Assembly: GCF_004353185.1 (NCBI RefSeq)
Contig: NZ_SMUS01000007.1
Coordinates: 1 to 64,000, forward strand
Direction of reading: 5' to 3'
Length of the DNA stretch: 64,000 bases
DNA from: Clostridium cuniculi
GTDB lineage: Bacteria > Bacillota > Clostridia > Clostridiales > Clostridiaceae
Shown: positions 22,987-32,802 of the stretch, one piece after another
How positions within the stretch are numbered: position 1 is the stretch's first letter
Layout: each line of letters starts with the position of its first letter
Made by a program: the position numbers and the translations under genes
Notes under the pieces: generated by a model
Database searches by the model: none
What the model was told of the DNA's origin: nothing
The model's input: the letters and a program-made list of their open reading frames with translations, nothing else

Positions 22987-24783
22987 TTGAAAATTAAAAT
23001 TCACAATATAAATTATTTATTAATTGTATTATTAGGTTTATTTTTTGTATTAACTTCACTAACATATACAATGGAAAACTATAAATATGTGTTTTCAAAT
23101 GATTTTTCTAAAAATTGGCTATTAAATATTAATGGAACAGATATTAATAAAACTATAGATTTACCTTATTTCACACGAGAAAACACTCGAGAAAATATAA
23201 TTAGTATCGAGAAACAAATACCTACTGATTTCATAAAAAACCCTTATTTAAGAGTAGGATCTTCTCAACAAGAAGTTAGAATTTATTTAGATAACAATCT
23301 TATATATAAGTTTGATTCTATGAGAGCTATTAATAATGGTAAAACCGGTGGAGCTTTATGGTTATTAGTAGATTTACCTAATGATTGTTTTGGAAAAACA
23401 TTAAAAATCGAGCTTATATCATCATATAATAAGTTATCCGGAAACTTATCTCGAGTTAGATTCGGAAATAAATCGGAACTTTTGGCCGAATTATTCTTTG
23501 ATAGCTTTCCTGATGCGGTATTATCATTTTCGTTATTTATTTTATCTATAATATTTTTAGTTGCTTCTATATATTATAAAAAGGTTTATAGTATTACCTT
23601 TAATGGATATTATGTTGTATTAATGTTTTTATTATCATCTATATGGGTATTGGCAGAATCTCAATTTTTTGTTTTTATGTTTAATAATTATGCACTAATT
23701 TATTTTTTACAATTTATTAGTTTATTTTCTTTTCCTATATTTTTATATAAGTACATATTTCTAGAGTATAATATAAAACATAAAAAATATATTTTTATAC
23801 TTTACAAAATTCATTTTTATTTATTACCAACTTTTTTGTTACTTCAATTTATAGGATTATTACCATTATACTCATCTCAATGGACTTTTATATTAATATT
23901 TTTCATTACATTCTCTATATGTATAACTATAATCATGTTTGAAGTAAAAAGAGAAAAAAGACTAAAAAGCTTAATAAATATTTTGATAATACTATTTATT
24001 TCTTTTATTTTAGACACACTACTTTATGATTTTAAATTACATATATTTGATATTAGCTTTTTATCTATAGGTATTTTCTTAATAGAATTATATATTTTAA
24101 TAATTATCTTTCAAGATATTTCAAAGCTAAAAAAAATTAAAGATGATAATAACTTTTTAAACTTACAATTAGATTATCAATTAAAATATTATCATAATCT
24201 AAAAGAAAAAAACTCAAACCTTAAATCTTATAAACATGATATGTTAAATCACTGGAGCACTGTATATAATTTAATCAATAATAGTAATATAGAAGATTCT
24301 AAAGAGTATATATCAACTATGATTAGTAATTTTTCTAATGAAAAAAAGACAATAATTGATACTGGTAATCCTATATTAGATGCTATATTGACTGAGAAAA
24401 TAGAAATAGCTATGAGAAAAAATATACAAGTTTCTACAGATATTTTTATAAATAAAAACTTAAAAATAGATTTACTTGATTGCTGTACAATATTTAGTAA
24501 TATATTAGATAATGCCATTGAGGCATCATCTAATATTGAAAGCAATAGATATATAAAAATAAAATTAATATCAAAAAATAATATGCTAATTTGTAAAATA
24601 AGTAACTCTATCGATAAAAATATAACTATTAATAAAAATCTTGAAACAAGTAAAAAAGATAAAGCTTCTCATGGTATAGGATTAAAAAATGTAAAAAATG
24701 CAATTAAGAAATATGATGGTGAATTATCTATTAATTATACAGAATCTACTTTTATAGCATCCTTTATATTATTAGGAGTCTAA
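22987..24783 (+). CDS. 7TM-DISM sensor histidine kinase, GHKL type
   Basis: The 598-residue kinase starts at TTG with AGGAGA upstream. An N-terminal membrane helix is followed by an extracellular beta-jelly-roll region (about 35-165), seven hydrophobic segments (about 175-385), a helical linker, the phospho-acceptor His417 in SYKHDMLNHW, and an HATPase with an N-box (SNILDNAIEA) and GIGL. This is a 7TM-DISM receptor, whose extracellular domain usually senses a small ligand such as a carbohydrate, joined to an AgrC-like kinase. No signal-peptide gene is next to it, unlike agr loci. Confidence 0.9.
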   Translation: MKIKIHNINYLLIVLLGLFFVLTSLTYTMENYKYVFSNDFSKNWLLNINGTDINKTIDLPYFTRENTRENIISIEKQIPTDFIKNPYLRVGSSQQEVRIYLDNNLIYKFDSMRAINNGKTGGALWLLVDLPNDCFGKTLKIELISSYNKLSGNLSRVRFGNKSELLAELFFDSFPDAVLSFSLFILSIIFLVASIYYKKVYSITFNGYYVVLMFLLSSIWVLAESQFFVFMFNNYALIYFLQFISLFSFPIFLYKYIFLEYNIKHKKYIFILYKIHFYLLPTFLLLQFIGLLPLYSSQWTFILIFFITFSICITIIMFEVKREKRLKSLINILIILFISFILDTLLYDFKLHIFDISFLSIGIFLIELYILIIIFQDISKLKKIKDDNNFLNLQLDYQLKYYHNLKEKNSNLKSYKHDMLNHWSTVYNLINNSNIEDSKEYISTMISNFSNEKKTIIDTGNPILDAILTEKIEIAMRKNIQVSTDIFINKNLKIDLLDCCTIFSNILDNAIEASSNIESNRYIKIKLISKNNMLICKISNSIDKNITINKNLETSKKDKASHGIGLKNVKNAIKKYDGELSINYTESTFIASFILLGV

Positions 24784-24786
24784 CAT

Positions 24787-24845
24787 AAAGTTTAAATGGC
24801 ATGCGATCAATATATTATCTTACTCATGTCATTTAAACTTTATTT
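24787..24845. terminator. Bidirectional terminator between the kinase and comEC
   Basis: AAAGTTTAAATG at 24787 pairs with CATTTAAACTTT ending at 24841, with an inner GCATG/CATG pair, and T-rich flanks on both strands. It separates the convergent kinase and comEC genes. Confidence 0.8.
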
Positions 24846-24871
24846 TTAACTAGTTCTATCGCTACTTCTAA

Positions 24872-26566
24872 CTAATTTATTATTATTTCATCATTAAATA
24901 CTTTAATTTCCTTTAAATCACCTTTTCTAAAGTCTATTATATCATATTCGTTATTTAAACTTTCATAATTTACAAATAACAAATATTTATTATTTACTGT
25001 CTGCAAAATATAATTTTCACCATACTTTTTTAACTTAACTATTTTCCCAATATTAATTTCATCTATTTCCTCATATATATAATCTGATAAAGAAATCATT
25101 GCAAGTTTTTCCTTATCAACTTCATCTTTTGTTTGAATAAGCACTCTATCTCCTTTATAACTTATTAAAAGCCCTCCCTCATTATAATATCTTATCTTCG
25201 GTAATGGAGAATATATTGCTACTAATATATAAAAAAATATAATTAAAGGATAATATAAAAACCTTTTAAACCCTTTTTTATAAAAATAATATGTTATTAA
25301 TAAAGCTATATAAAAATATGCTACAGTATAATGAAAATACATTAAATCAAATGACATATCATCAATTTTATACATAATTATATCAATATATTTAATTATA
25401 TAATGACATATATAAATAATGTAATTAAATATACTTGGAATTTCTACTATAAATATTAATATATTTCCTAAAACCACTAGAACATTTATAAAAGGAATTA
25501 CAATGATATTTCCAACTATAAAATTCAATGATACTTCATTAAAATATAATATTATAATTGGCAATGTTAATATTTGTGCGCTTAATGAAATTGCAATAGT
25601 ATTTCTAATAGAGTTAGGTAATTTATATAACTTTTTATTTAAGTCCTTGTTAAATAATATTATTCCCAAGGTAGCTAGAAATGAAAGTACAAATCCAAGA
25701 TTATAAATATAATATGGCTTTTCTAATATCAGTATTATCCCTGCTAAAGATAATGCTGCTATAGGGTTATAATTACGCTTAACTATTTTCCCAACATTTA
25801 ATATTACTATCATTATATATGCTCTTACAGCCGGCGCTGATGCCCCTGAAAACAATACATATACTAATGCTAATACTAAACTTAATTTTACGCCTAAAAT
25901 CCTACGTAATACACTATATACTAAAACTAAATGCAAACCTGAAATTGAAATAACATGAGATATTCCTAAATTTTTCATTAATTCCTTGTGATCTTCATTT
26001 AATTCGCTTTTATATCCAAATGATACCGATGTTATTAATGCAGCTTTTCTTTCGCCTAGCTTACTTTCAATGCTTTCAAATACGTACTTTCTTCTTTTAT
26101 AAAGCTTATCAATAAAATCAGACTTTAAAATTTTATAATCTTCTATTTTATAATCTCCAATTACTCCACTGCATATATTCTTATTTTCAGTAAACTTACC
26201 TTTAACTAAAAGTTTATTTCCTACTTCTATTTTCTCACTAACATTAGATAAGCTAACTATTCTTCCATTAATCTCTCCTTTTCCATAATAGTTTTTAACT
26301 TCAGTTATTCTTACCTCTTCAATTTCTCTTGGAGTATAATTATAAAAACATATAATATTATTTAATGCTACAATAAAAAATAAAGCTAATATGAACATTA
26401 TATATTTACCTTTAAAATACATTATAAAAATAAAAAAACTGACAACATAAAAACCTGCCAGAATAGTATTCTTGCTATACATTTCATAACTAAAATATGA
26501 TAACATAAACACAATAAATATATATGGTAATGGATTATTAAAGTAATTATTATTCACACTATCCAT
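24872..26566 (-). CDS. comEC: ComEC/Rec2-like membrane protein lacking the beta-lactamase domain
   Basis: The 564-residue protein has an N-terminal hydrophobic region, an OB-like segment (about 75-130) and the competence domain (GISHVISISGLHLVL, then GASAPAVRAYIM) with many membrane helices. ComEC forms the inner-membrane DNA uptake channel. Full-length members are about 750 residues and end in a metallo-beta-lactamase domain. Here about 125 residues follow the last helices and show no HxHxDH motif. It looks like a naturally short form, because no further homologous frame follows the stop. GAGGTG precedes the ATG. Confidence 0.85.
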   Translation of the reverse strand: MDSVNNNYFNNPLPYIFIVFMLSYFSYEMYSKNTILAGFYVVSFFIFIMYFKGKYIMFILALFFIVALNNIICFYNYTPREIEEVRITEVKNYYGKGEINGRIVSLSNVSEKIEVGNKLLVKGKFTENKNICSGVIGDYKIEDYKILKSDFIDKLYKRRKYVFESIESKLGERKAALITSVSFGYKSELNEDHKELMKNLGISHVISISGLHLVLVYSVLRRILGVKLSLVLALVYVLFSGASAPAVRAYIMIVILNVGKIVKRNYNPIAALSLAGIILILEKPYYIYNLGFVLSFLATLGIILFNKDLNKKLYKLPNSIRNTIAISLSAQILTLPIIILYFNEVSLNFIVGNIIVIPFINVLVVLGNILIFIVEIPSIFNYIIYICHYIIKYIDIIMYKIDDMSFDLMYFHYTVAYFYIALLITYYFYKKGFKRFLYYPLIIFFYILVAIYSPLPKIRYYNEGGLLISYKGDRVLIQTKDEVDKEKLAMISLSDYIYEEIDEINIGKIVKLKKYGENYILQTVNNKYLLFVNYESLNNEYDIIDFRKGDLKEIKVFNDEIIIN

Positions 26567-26634
26567 CTTGGCAACACCTCATTAAATAATCATTACCAAA
26601 TTTCTAATATATAAATCACAAACATAAAAAAGAG

Positions 26635-26657
26635 ACTTTACTTAGTTAGTAAAGCCT
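26635..26657 (-). terminator. Terminator of the YgbA-DUF454-membrane protein operon
   Basis: ACTTTACT (26635-26642) pairs with AGTAAAG (26648-26654), with TCTCTTTTTT on the minus strand beyond it. Confidence 0.75.
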
Positions 26658-26687
26658 ACAACTATCTACTAGATTATATATAATTAA

Positions 26688-27008
26688 TTACAAAAATTTA
26701 ATAGCTATAGGTAAATATATGAAAAATCCTATAGTAAATACAATATGAAGCTTCTTATAAAGCTTGTAATTCTTCTTCATTACCATACCAGTTATTCCGA
26801 TAGCAAGCATAATTACAGAAAATCCTATATACTTTATAAATCCTTCTTGTCCAAATCTATTAATTAATTCTCCTATCATTGCTAGTACTGAGATAGCTCC
26901 TAAACTTATATGTGCTTTTAAATATATTTTTCTCTTTACCTTTAATAATTTTAATACATAATAAACTATTAATGATAAACAAAAAAACATAGATGATATT
27001 CTTTCCAT
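26688..27008 (-). CDS. Small membrane protein, 106 aa, four helices
   Basis: Four hydrophobic segments (roughly 5-22, 32-50, 55-75, 85-105) with basic loops and a few histidines in HISLGA and KKLHIVF. The pattern recalls small b561-like or ferric-reductase-like membrane proteins, but I cannot assign a family. It is the last gene of an operon that starts with a Fur-box-preceded YgbA gene. Confidence 0.6.
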   Translation of the reverse strand: MERISSMFFCLSLIVYYVLKLLKVKRKIYLKAHISLGAISVLAMIGELINRFGQEGFIKYIGFSVIMLAIGITGMVMKKNYKLYKKLHIVFTIGFFIYLPIAIKFL

Positions 27009-27052
27009 TTTTACTTATCCCTACTTTCTCTTCTGTAAATTAATACTTTTCA

Positions 27053-27469
27053 TTAAGCCATTTCTCTTCTTGCAGCTTCCATAGCCCTCTTTTCTTCTGG
27101 AGTAATTGTCTTAACTTTAAATATAAAGTAATATAATTTAATTATTATTAATACTATAATAGTTATTCTCATAGGTAATACATCAACTAATATTAAAGGA
27201 AAAGCTAACATAAAATTAACAAAACTTAATAATATAACTTTTTGTTTTAATGTCATAGCTCTTTCTTTAACAAAACTCTCTAAGTGCTTTTTATAAATAT
27301 TTGTGTTTGTAAACCATGTATGAAATCTCTCAGAACCTTTTGCAAAACAAAATGATGTTACTAATAAAAATGGTGTTGTTGGTAATATAGGTAATATTAC
27401 TCCTATAAGCCCTAATCCAAGTGCTATAAAACCTAAAGTTATATAAAAATATTTTTTTGCTTTATTCAT
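27053..27469 (-). CDS. DUF454 (YbaN-like) inner membrane protein
   Basis: The 138-residue protein has the DUF454 signature GLGLIGVILPILPTTPFLLV and SERFHTWF, with three to four membrane helices. Function unknown. Its neighbours and the upstream Fur box suggest iron-responsive expression. AAGGGGAG precedes the ATG. Confidence 0.85.
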   Translation of the reverse strand: MNKAKKYFYITLGFIALGLGLIGVILPILPTTPFLLVTSFCFAKGSERFHTWFTNTNIYKKHLESFVKERAMTLKQKVILLSFVNFMLAFPLILVDVLPMRITIIVLIIIKLYYFIFKVKTITPEEKRAMEAARREMA

Positions 27470-27520
27470 GTTTTACTCCCCTTTTAATTAATACTTTTTA
27501 TATTTCCTAATATTTATCCC

Positions 27521-27820
27521 TTATTTATTTAAAGCATGTCTAACTAGTTCAACTGGATTATAAATAATAAGTCTTGGTCCAGAAAACTTCATTACTTCCT
27601 TTACCTTTTCCTTCATATCTTTTTTGTAACAATGAATTGGACATCTTGAACAAGTAGATTTGTTTTCACCAAACTTACAAAAACTAAGTCTTTTATGTGC
27701 ATATTCTAATAACTCTGAACATTCTTCACATAATTCACCTTTATTATTACCATGCTTCTTTTGACAATATATATCTATCATTAGTTTTATAGTTCTTTTT
27801 TCTCTATCTATTCTTCCCAT
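27521..27820 (-). CDS. YgbA-type (nitrous oxide-stimulated promoter family) protein
   Basis: The 99-residue protein is Cys-rich: CQKKHG, CEEC, CSRCPIHCY and a C-terminal FSGPRLIIYNPVELVRHAL. This matches the YgbA/PF11756 family, linked elsewhere to nitrosative stress and probably metal- or Fe-S-binding. The start at 27820 has GGAGGG nine bases upstream; an upstream in-frame ATG at 27862 falls in the Fur box. It leads a three-gene operon. Confidence 0.82.
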   Translation of the reverse strand: MGRIDREKRTIKLMIDIYCQKKHGNNKGELCEECSELLEYAHKRLSFCKFGENKSTCSRCPIHCYKKDMKEKVKEVMKFSGPRLIIYNPVELVRHALNK

Positions 27821-27846
27821 AATGACTGTCCCTCCAGATATATTAA

Positions 27847-27861
27847 TGATAATCATTATCA
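27847..27861. promoter_or_regulatory. Fur box (15/15)
   Basis: TGATAATCATTATCA is a perfect 7-1-7 Fur box, 27 bp upstream of the YgbA-type gene. Confidence 0.9.
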
Positions 27862-27876
27862 TATACTTTTTTTAAT

Positions 27877-27920
27877 AAAGGCTGTATCAAAACTCATAAT
27901 TTCATTATGATACAGCCTTT
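27877..27920 (-). terminator. Terminator after the CydC-like gene (GGCTGTATCA hairpin)
   Basis: AAAGGCTGTATCA (27877-27889) pairs with TGATACAGCCTTT (27908-27920). The same stem core recurs at 34039 and 48732. Confidence 0.85.
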
Positions 27921-27926
27921 ATTTAA

Positions 27927-29597
27927 TTAGCTTAATACTAACTTACTATTTTCAAGCTTATATGTCTTATTACAAACAGCTGTTGTTGACTTTCTATGTG
28001 AAATAAGTACTATTGTCTTATCTTCACAATTTTCTTTTATTGATTTTAGTATTTCACCTTCATTTAATGTATCTAAATTACTTGTAGGCTCATCTAATAT
28101 TAAAACATCACCTTTGCTTAAAAAGGCTCTAGCAAGTCCTATTCTTTGTTTTTCACCTGAAGAAAGATTTCCTCCAAGCTCTCCTACCTTTGTGTCATAT
28201 CCTTTTGGTAAAGTTTCTATAAACTCATGTATAGATGCCATCTTTGCTGCTTCTATAACTTCTTCTTTTGTAGCCTTTAAATTACCAATCTTTATATTAT
28301 CTAATATAGATTCATTAAATAAATATGTTTCTTGACTTACTAAAGTCTGACTATTTCTAAGTGATTTAGTATTAACCTCTTTAATATTCTTATTATCAAG
28401 ATTAATCTTTCCTTCATTTACATCCCAGAATCTCATCATAAGTTTAACAAATGTACTTTTACCTATACCACTTTCACCTATAAGAGCAATCTTATCTCCT
28501 CTTTTTATGTGAACTGATGTATTATCAAAAATCTTCTCTTTTCTATTTGGATAAGAGAATGTTACATTATCATAAGCTATTGATTCACCATTTATTTTAT
28601 GTCCATCTGCAACTTCTTCTACATGTGGTTCTTCATCAATTAATTCAAATAATCTTTCTGCACAAGCAAAAGTTTGAAGTAATGTATTTGAAAGGTTACT
28701 TAAAGCAACTACAGGTCCAAATGATGATGCTATTATAACTATTCCAACAAGCATCCATGTAAATGATATGTTTCCTATTGAATATTGTGCAAATCCAACT
28801 CCAACAAAAGTCAATATTGCAATCATTATAGTTAAATCTGTAATCGCTCTTATTATACCTTCATGCTCTTTAATTTTATCAAGACTTTCATTTATTCTAT
28901 GTGATTTTGAATTAATTTCATTTAATCTCTCATCACCAGATTTAAATAATAATACTTCTTTTAAACCCCTTAAAGAATCAAGTATATAGTTATTACACTC
29001 ACCAAACATATTTCTATAAGCAACACCTGCTTCTTTTCCTAAACTAGAAGAAGCATAAGGAATAACGAATCCAACTATTAGGAAGAATATTACTGATAAA
29101 ATTCCAAACCAAGGATTTATCATAAATAATATTATAGATATAATACTGTTTGTTATTATGGCAATTGATATTGGAGCTATTGTGTGAGCATAAAATACTT
29201 CTAAAAGCTCTATATCTGAAGTAATTAATGAAATAAGATTTCCCTTTTCTTGTCCTTCTAATTTAGCTGGAGCTAATTTTCTAAGCTTAGCAAATATCTT
29301 ATCTCTTAATATGTAAAGTATTTTAAAGGCAATATAATGTCCTGATAATTGTTCAGCATATCTTAAGAAACCTCTTAAAACTGCTGAAACTATCATAACT
29401 ACCATAGCACCAGTAAAACTTATAAATGTAATATCACCTATAAATGCCCCTATTGCTATTGCTCCAAAACTTGCTATTGCTATTGCCGCTAAAAATCCTA
29501 TAACACCCATACTTATAGTTATTGCCATAATTGGAGCTAAAGGTTTTAACTCAACTATTAATCTCTTCATTATTTGGAAGCCTGATCTTCTTTTCAT
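27927..29597 (-). CDS. CydC-like ABC exporter half-transporter
   Basis: A 556-residue protein with a six-helix export domain (about 1-310), Walker A GESGIGKS, signature LSSGEKQR and Walker B VLILDEP. It resembles the CydC subunit of thiol/heme exporters and is translated right after the CydD-like partner (TAA then ATG, one base apart). The Fur-like site upstream of the operon points to an iron- or haem-linked role rather than classical cytochrome bd assembly, which is inference. No cydAB genes are in view. Confidence 0.85.
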   Translation of the reverse strand: MKRRSGFQIMKRLIVELKPLAPIMAITISMGVIGFLAAIAIASFGAIAIGAFIGDITFISFTGAMVVMIVSAVLRGFLRYAEQLSGHYIAFKILYILRDKIFAKLRKLAPAKLEGQEKGNLISLITSDIELLEVFYAHTIAPISIAIITNSIISIILFMINPWFGILSVIFFLIVGFVIPYASSSLGKEAGVAYRNMFGECNNYILDSLRGLKEVLLFKSGDERLNEINSKSHRINESLDKIKEHEGIIRAITDLTIMIAILTFVGVGFAQYSIGNISFTWMLVGIVIIASSFGPVVALSNLSNTLLQTFACAERLFELIDEEPHVEEVADGHKINGESIAYDNVTFSYPNRKEKIFDNTSVHIKRGDKIALIGESGIGKSTFVKLMMRFWDVNEGKINLDNKNIKEVNTKSLRNSQTLVSQETYLFNESILDNIKIGNLKATKEEVIEAAKMASIHEFIETLPKGYDTKVGELGGNLSSGEKQRIGLARAFLSKGDVLILDEPTSNLDTLNEGEILKSIKENCEDKTIVLISHRKSTTAVCNKTYKLENSKLVLS

Positions 29598-29598
29598 A

Positions 29599-31398
29599 TT
29601 AGCAAACCTCCCTTATCATTTCTAATTCATTTTGTTTATTAACCATATCATAGTAGCATGATTCATTTTTCATTAATTCATCATGTGTTCCACTTTCAAC
29701 TAAAATTCCTTTATTCATAACATAAATATTCTTAGCATTTGTTACATTAGCCAATCTATGAGATATTACTAATATAGTTTTATCTTTAGAAAGCTCATAA
29801 ATTGCTTCCCAAATACTTTCTTCACTTTCAACATCTATGTTAGAAGTAGCTTCATCAAAAATTATCATTGGTCTATCTGCTAAAATAACTCTTGCTAATG
29901 CTAATCTTTGTTTTTGTCCACCTGATAATGCACTACCAGCTTGACCAACATCAGTTAATAATCCATCTTTTAATCCCTTAACAAAATCATATAATCTTGC
30001 AGTTTTTAAAGCATTATTAATTTCTTCTTCTGATGCATCTCTCTTAGCCATTAATAAATTATCTAAAATAGTTCCATTAAATATATAACTATTAGTAGAA
30101 ACTAAAGCTATATTCCCATAAATATTATCTAATGATATTTTTTCTATATTTTTATCATTAATATTTATTTCTCCATTAGTTACTTTGTGATTATTTAAAA
30201 TAAGTGATGCAATTGTACTTTTACCTGAACCACTTTCACCTACTATTGCAACTAATCCGCCTGATGTAATTTCCATATTGATATTATTCAATACTTTTCT
30301 TTCACCATCATAACTAAAGTCAACATTCTTTAAACTAACTTTAACATCGTTAAGTTTCATTTCTTCATTAACTTCAATATCTTTTACTCTTTCTTCAGCA
30401 TCTAAAATACCAAACATTCTATCACTTGCAGCCATACCATTCATTGCTATATGGAAATATGATCCTAGTAATCTAAGAGGTATAAAGAATTCAGATGAAA
30501 GTAATATTATTATAAGTAAGCTTCCAACTTGTATTTCTCCATTTTTAAATTGAATTAACGCAACTATAGTTCCAACTGCAGCTCCACCAAAAGCAACTAA
30601 ATCCATTATAGTTATTGAATTAAGTTGCATACTTAATACTTTCATAGTAATTTTTCTAAACTTTTCAGCTTCAACATTCATTTTTTCATGTCTTTCTTCA
30701 TCAATATTAAATACCTTTAAAGTAGTTAATCCTTGAAGATTTTCTAAGAAAGTTCCACCTAAATCTGAATAAGACTTCCAGTAATCTTTTAATATTCTTT
30801 TAGCTATTTTCATTATAGCTATTATTGATACTGGAATAAGTGGTACACAAAGTATAAATACTAGTGCTGCTTTAAATGATATAAAACTCATAAAAATAAA
30901 TAATGTTACTGGAACTAAAAGTGAATAGAAGAATTGAGGTAAATATTTACCAAAGTAAATTTCAAGTTGTTCTATACCTTCAACAGATACTTGAACTACT
31001 GCAGAAGTACTTTCAACAGAAGTATATCCAGTTCCTAATCTTAATAACTTTTTATAAATAAGTTCTCTTAATGTTACTCTAGCATTTCCAGATGCCGCAT
31101 TTGAGAATTTAGCATATAAAATATTACATGAATATCTTGTAGCTAATAAAATTGCTATAATTATAATTCCTGATAATAGCGAAATACTTCCCCATATTTT
31201 AAAATTCATCATAGCTACAAAAACATTATTTCCATTAAGATCTAATCTTTCGCCTATATAAATTTTATTAATAAATTGACCAATTAGTATTATAGTAACT
31301 ATATTACATAGAACTGAAATCCAATTAACCAATATAGTTAATGCTATGTACTTTTTAGAATCTTTACATAGGTTTATTAACCTTTTATTTATCATCAT
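29599..31398 (-). CDS. CydD-like ABC exporter half-transporter
   Basis: A 599-residue half-transporter with an N-terminal membrane domain and a nucleotide-binding domain (GESGSGKS, LSGGQKQRLALARV, MIIFDEAT). It pairs with the downstream CydC-like subunit. The start is set at 31398, where AAAGGAGG lies ten bases upstream; the ATG at 31431 would read through that site. A Fur-like box lies about 90 bp upstream, in the divergent region with the EcsC-like gene. Confidence 0.85.
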   Translation of the reverse strand: MMINKRLINLCKDSKKYIALTILVNWISVLCNIVTIILIGQFINKIYIGERLDLNGNNVFVAMMNFKIWGSISLLSGIIIIAILLATRYSCNILYAKFSNAASGNARVTLRELIYKKLLRLGTGYTSVESTSAVVQVSVEGIEQLEIYFGKYLPQFFYSLLVPVTLFIFMSFISFKAALVFILCVPLIPVSIIAIMKIAKRILKDYWKSYSDLGGTFLENLQGLTTLKVFNIDEERHEKMNVEAEKFRKITMKVLSMQLNSITIMDLVAFGGAAVGTIVALIQFKNGEIQVGSLLIIILLSSEFFIPLRLLGSYFHIAMNGMAASDRMFGILDAEERVKDIEVNEEMKLNDVKVSLKNVDFSYDGERKVLNNINMEITSGGLVAIVGESGSGKSTIASLILNNHKVTNGEININDKNIEKISLDNIYGNIALVSTNSYIFNGTILDNLLMAKRDASEEEINNALKTARLYDFVKGLKDGLLTDVGQAGSALSGGQKQRLALARVILADRPMIIFDEATSNIDVESEESIWEAIYELSKDKTILVISHRLANVTNAKNIYVMNKGILVESGTHDELMKNESCYYDMVNKQNELEMIREVC

Positions 31399-31485
31399 AA
31401 TATATATTCCTCCTTTGAATCTTTTAATCATTTGAAATATACTTTCAAATGATATTTATTATTACCTAATATAATATAACCTAAT

Positions 31486-31500
31486 TGATAATTATTTTCA
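31486..31500. promoter_or_regulatory. Fur-like box (14/15)
   Basis: TGATAATTATTTTCA differs from the TGATAATnATTATCA consensus at one position. It lies between the CydD-like gene and the EcsC-like gene and could serve either promoter. Confidence 0.7.
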
Positions 31501-31571
31501 ACACTTTCATTAATAAATTTTCTATTTTTGTATTATAATTAACTTATAGTACATATTTTAGGAGTAATAAT

Positions 31572-32381
31572 ATGAGTAAATTTTCAACCAAAAATAACTT
31601 AATTGAAAAACAACTAAAACAACTTAATAAAAAGGAAGAAAAATTAATACTAGAAAAAGAGCCTGGTATTATAAAAAATAAATTAGACCCTTTAAAAACA
31701 AAAATTGAGGAGAAAATTCCTGAAAAACTTCAATCTACTTTAAATATAGCTTTTGAAAAAGGATTTAAAACAGTATTTGATAAAGGTCTAGGTATAATTG
31801 AAAAAACCTACAATAAAGAAGATATAAACATGGAATTTGATATAAACTCTTATGCTATAAATAAATATCCCACAAAAAGAAATCTAAAAAAAATTGATAA
31901 ATCTGCAAATAAAAAAACATTTATAAATAAGTCTGTTAGTGCTATCGAAGGTGGTGCTCTAGGTCTATTAGGAATAGGCATTCCTGATATCCCCATATAT
32001 ATAGGAGTAATTTTAAAGTCCATTTATGAAATTAGCTTAAGCTATGGATTTGATTATAATTCTTCTGAAGAGAAGGTCTATATCTTAAATATAATTTGTG
32101 CTTCAGTCACTTCTGGTACTGAAAGAAAAATGTATTTTAATAAATTAGATACTATAGCTAATGAAATAGATAATGGTAAATATCATAATTATAATATTGA
32201 TGAAACATTAAAGGAAACTTCTAATAAAATTTCTACTTATATGTTAACTTCAAAATTTATACAAGGTCTTCCTATAGTAGGAGTTGTTGGTGGAGTTACT
32301 AATTTTAAAACATTACATGATATAAGCACTATAGCTAAACTCAAATATAAACAACGATATTTAAATAAACTTTTGCTTTAA
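31572..32381 (+). CDS. EcsC family protein
   Basis: The 269-residue protein has a Lys/Glu-rich N-terminus and a hydrophobic region around residues 125-165 (AIEGGALGLLGIGIPDIPIY), the core of EcsC family proteins, ending in a second hydrophobic patch (FIQGLPIVGVVGGV). EcsC proteins are membrane-associated and of unknown biochemical role. AGGAG precedes the ATG. It is divergent from the CydDC-like operon. Confidence 0.75.
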   Translation: MSKFSTKNNLIEKQLKQLNKKEEKLILEKEPGIIKNKLDPLKTKIEEKIPEKLQSTLNIAFEKGFKTVFDKGLGIIEKTYNKEDINMEFDINSYAINKYPTKRNLKKIDKSANKKTFINKSVSAIEGGALGLLGIGIPDIPIYIGVILKSIYEISLSYGFDYNSSEEKVYILNIICASVTSGTERKMYFNKLDTIANEIDNGKYHNYNIDETLKETSNKISTYMLTSKFIQGLPIVGVVGGVTNFKTLHDISTIAKLKYKQRYLNKLLL

Positions 32382-32385
32382 TAAT

Positions 32386-32430
32386 AAAAGCGTCTAGATA
32401 TAATGTTAAATTATAATTAGACGCTTTTTT
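32386..32430. terminator. Terminator between the EcsC-like and DUF2325 genes
   Basis: AAAAGCGTCTA (32386-32396) pairs with TAGACGCTTTT (32418-32428) and continues TT on the plus strand. The symmetry allows use by both convergent genes. Confidence 0.9.
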
Positions 32431-32458
32431 AAATATAACTTCTTCATATATTTATTTT

Positions 32459-32743
32459 TTAATTCAATACTATTTCCTTAATAAGTGATTCAACTGCATT
32501 TAATGTACTTTTATGATTTCTTATAACCCTTATATTTTTCTTATCAGCTTCTCTCTTTGCTGTCAATACAAGTTTATGTGATACTACATCTGTTAATAAT
32601 ATAACTGCATCTGGCATTCCAATTTTATCCTTTAAGCCTGTTTCCATTTGAGTGAAAACCTTTGCCTTACAATTATATTTTTTACATACTCTAATATAAT
32701 CTTTAGTCATTTTATCATGGCCACCAACTATTACTACACTCAT
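32459..32743 (-). CDS. DUF2325 protein
   Basis: The 94-residue Rossmann-like protein (SVVIVGGHDKMTKDY, PDAVILLTDVVSHKLV) matches DUF2325, often found beside iron and redox genes in clostridia. The role is unknown. It is the third gene of the flavodoxin-DUF3793 operon. AAAGGAGAG precedes the ATG. Confidence 0.82.
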   Translation of the reverse strand: MSVVIVGGHDKMTKDYIRVCKKYNCKAKVFTQMETGLKDKIGMPDAVILLTDVVSHKLVLTAKREADKKNIRVIRNHKSTLNAVESLIKEIVLN

Positions 32744-32802
32744 TTTTTTCTCTCCTTTTAATTATTGGTTATTACTAACCCTTATTAATTAGAATCATTC
32801 TC

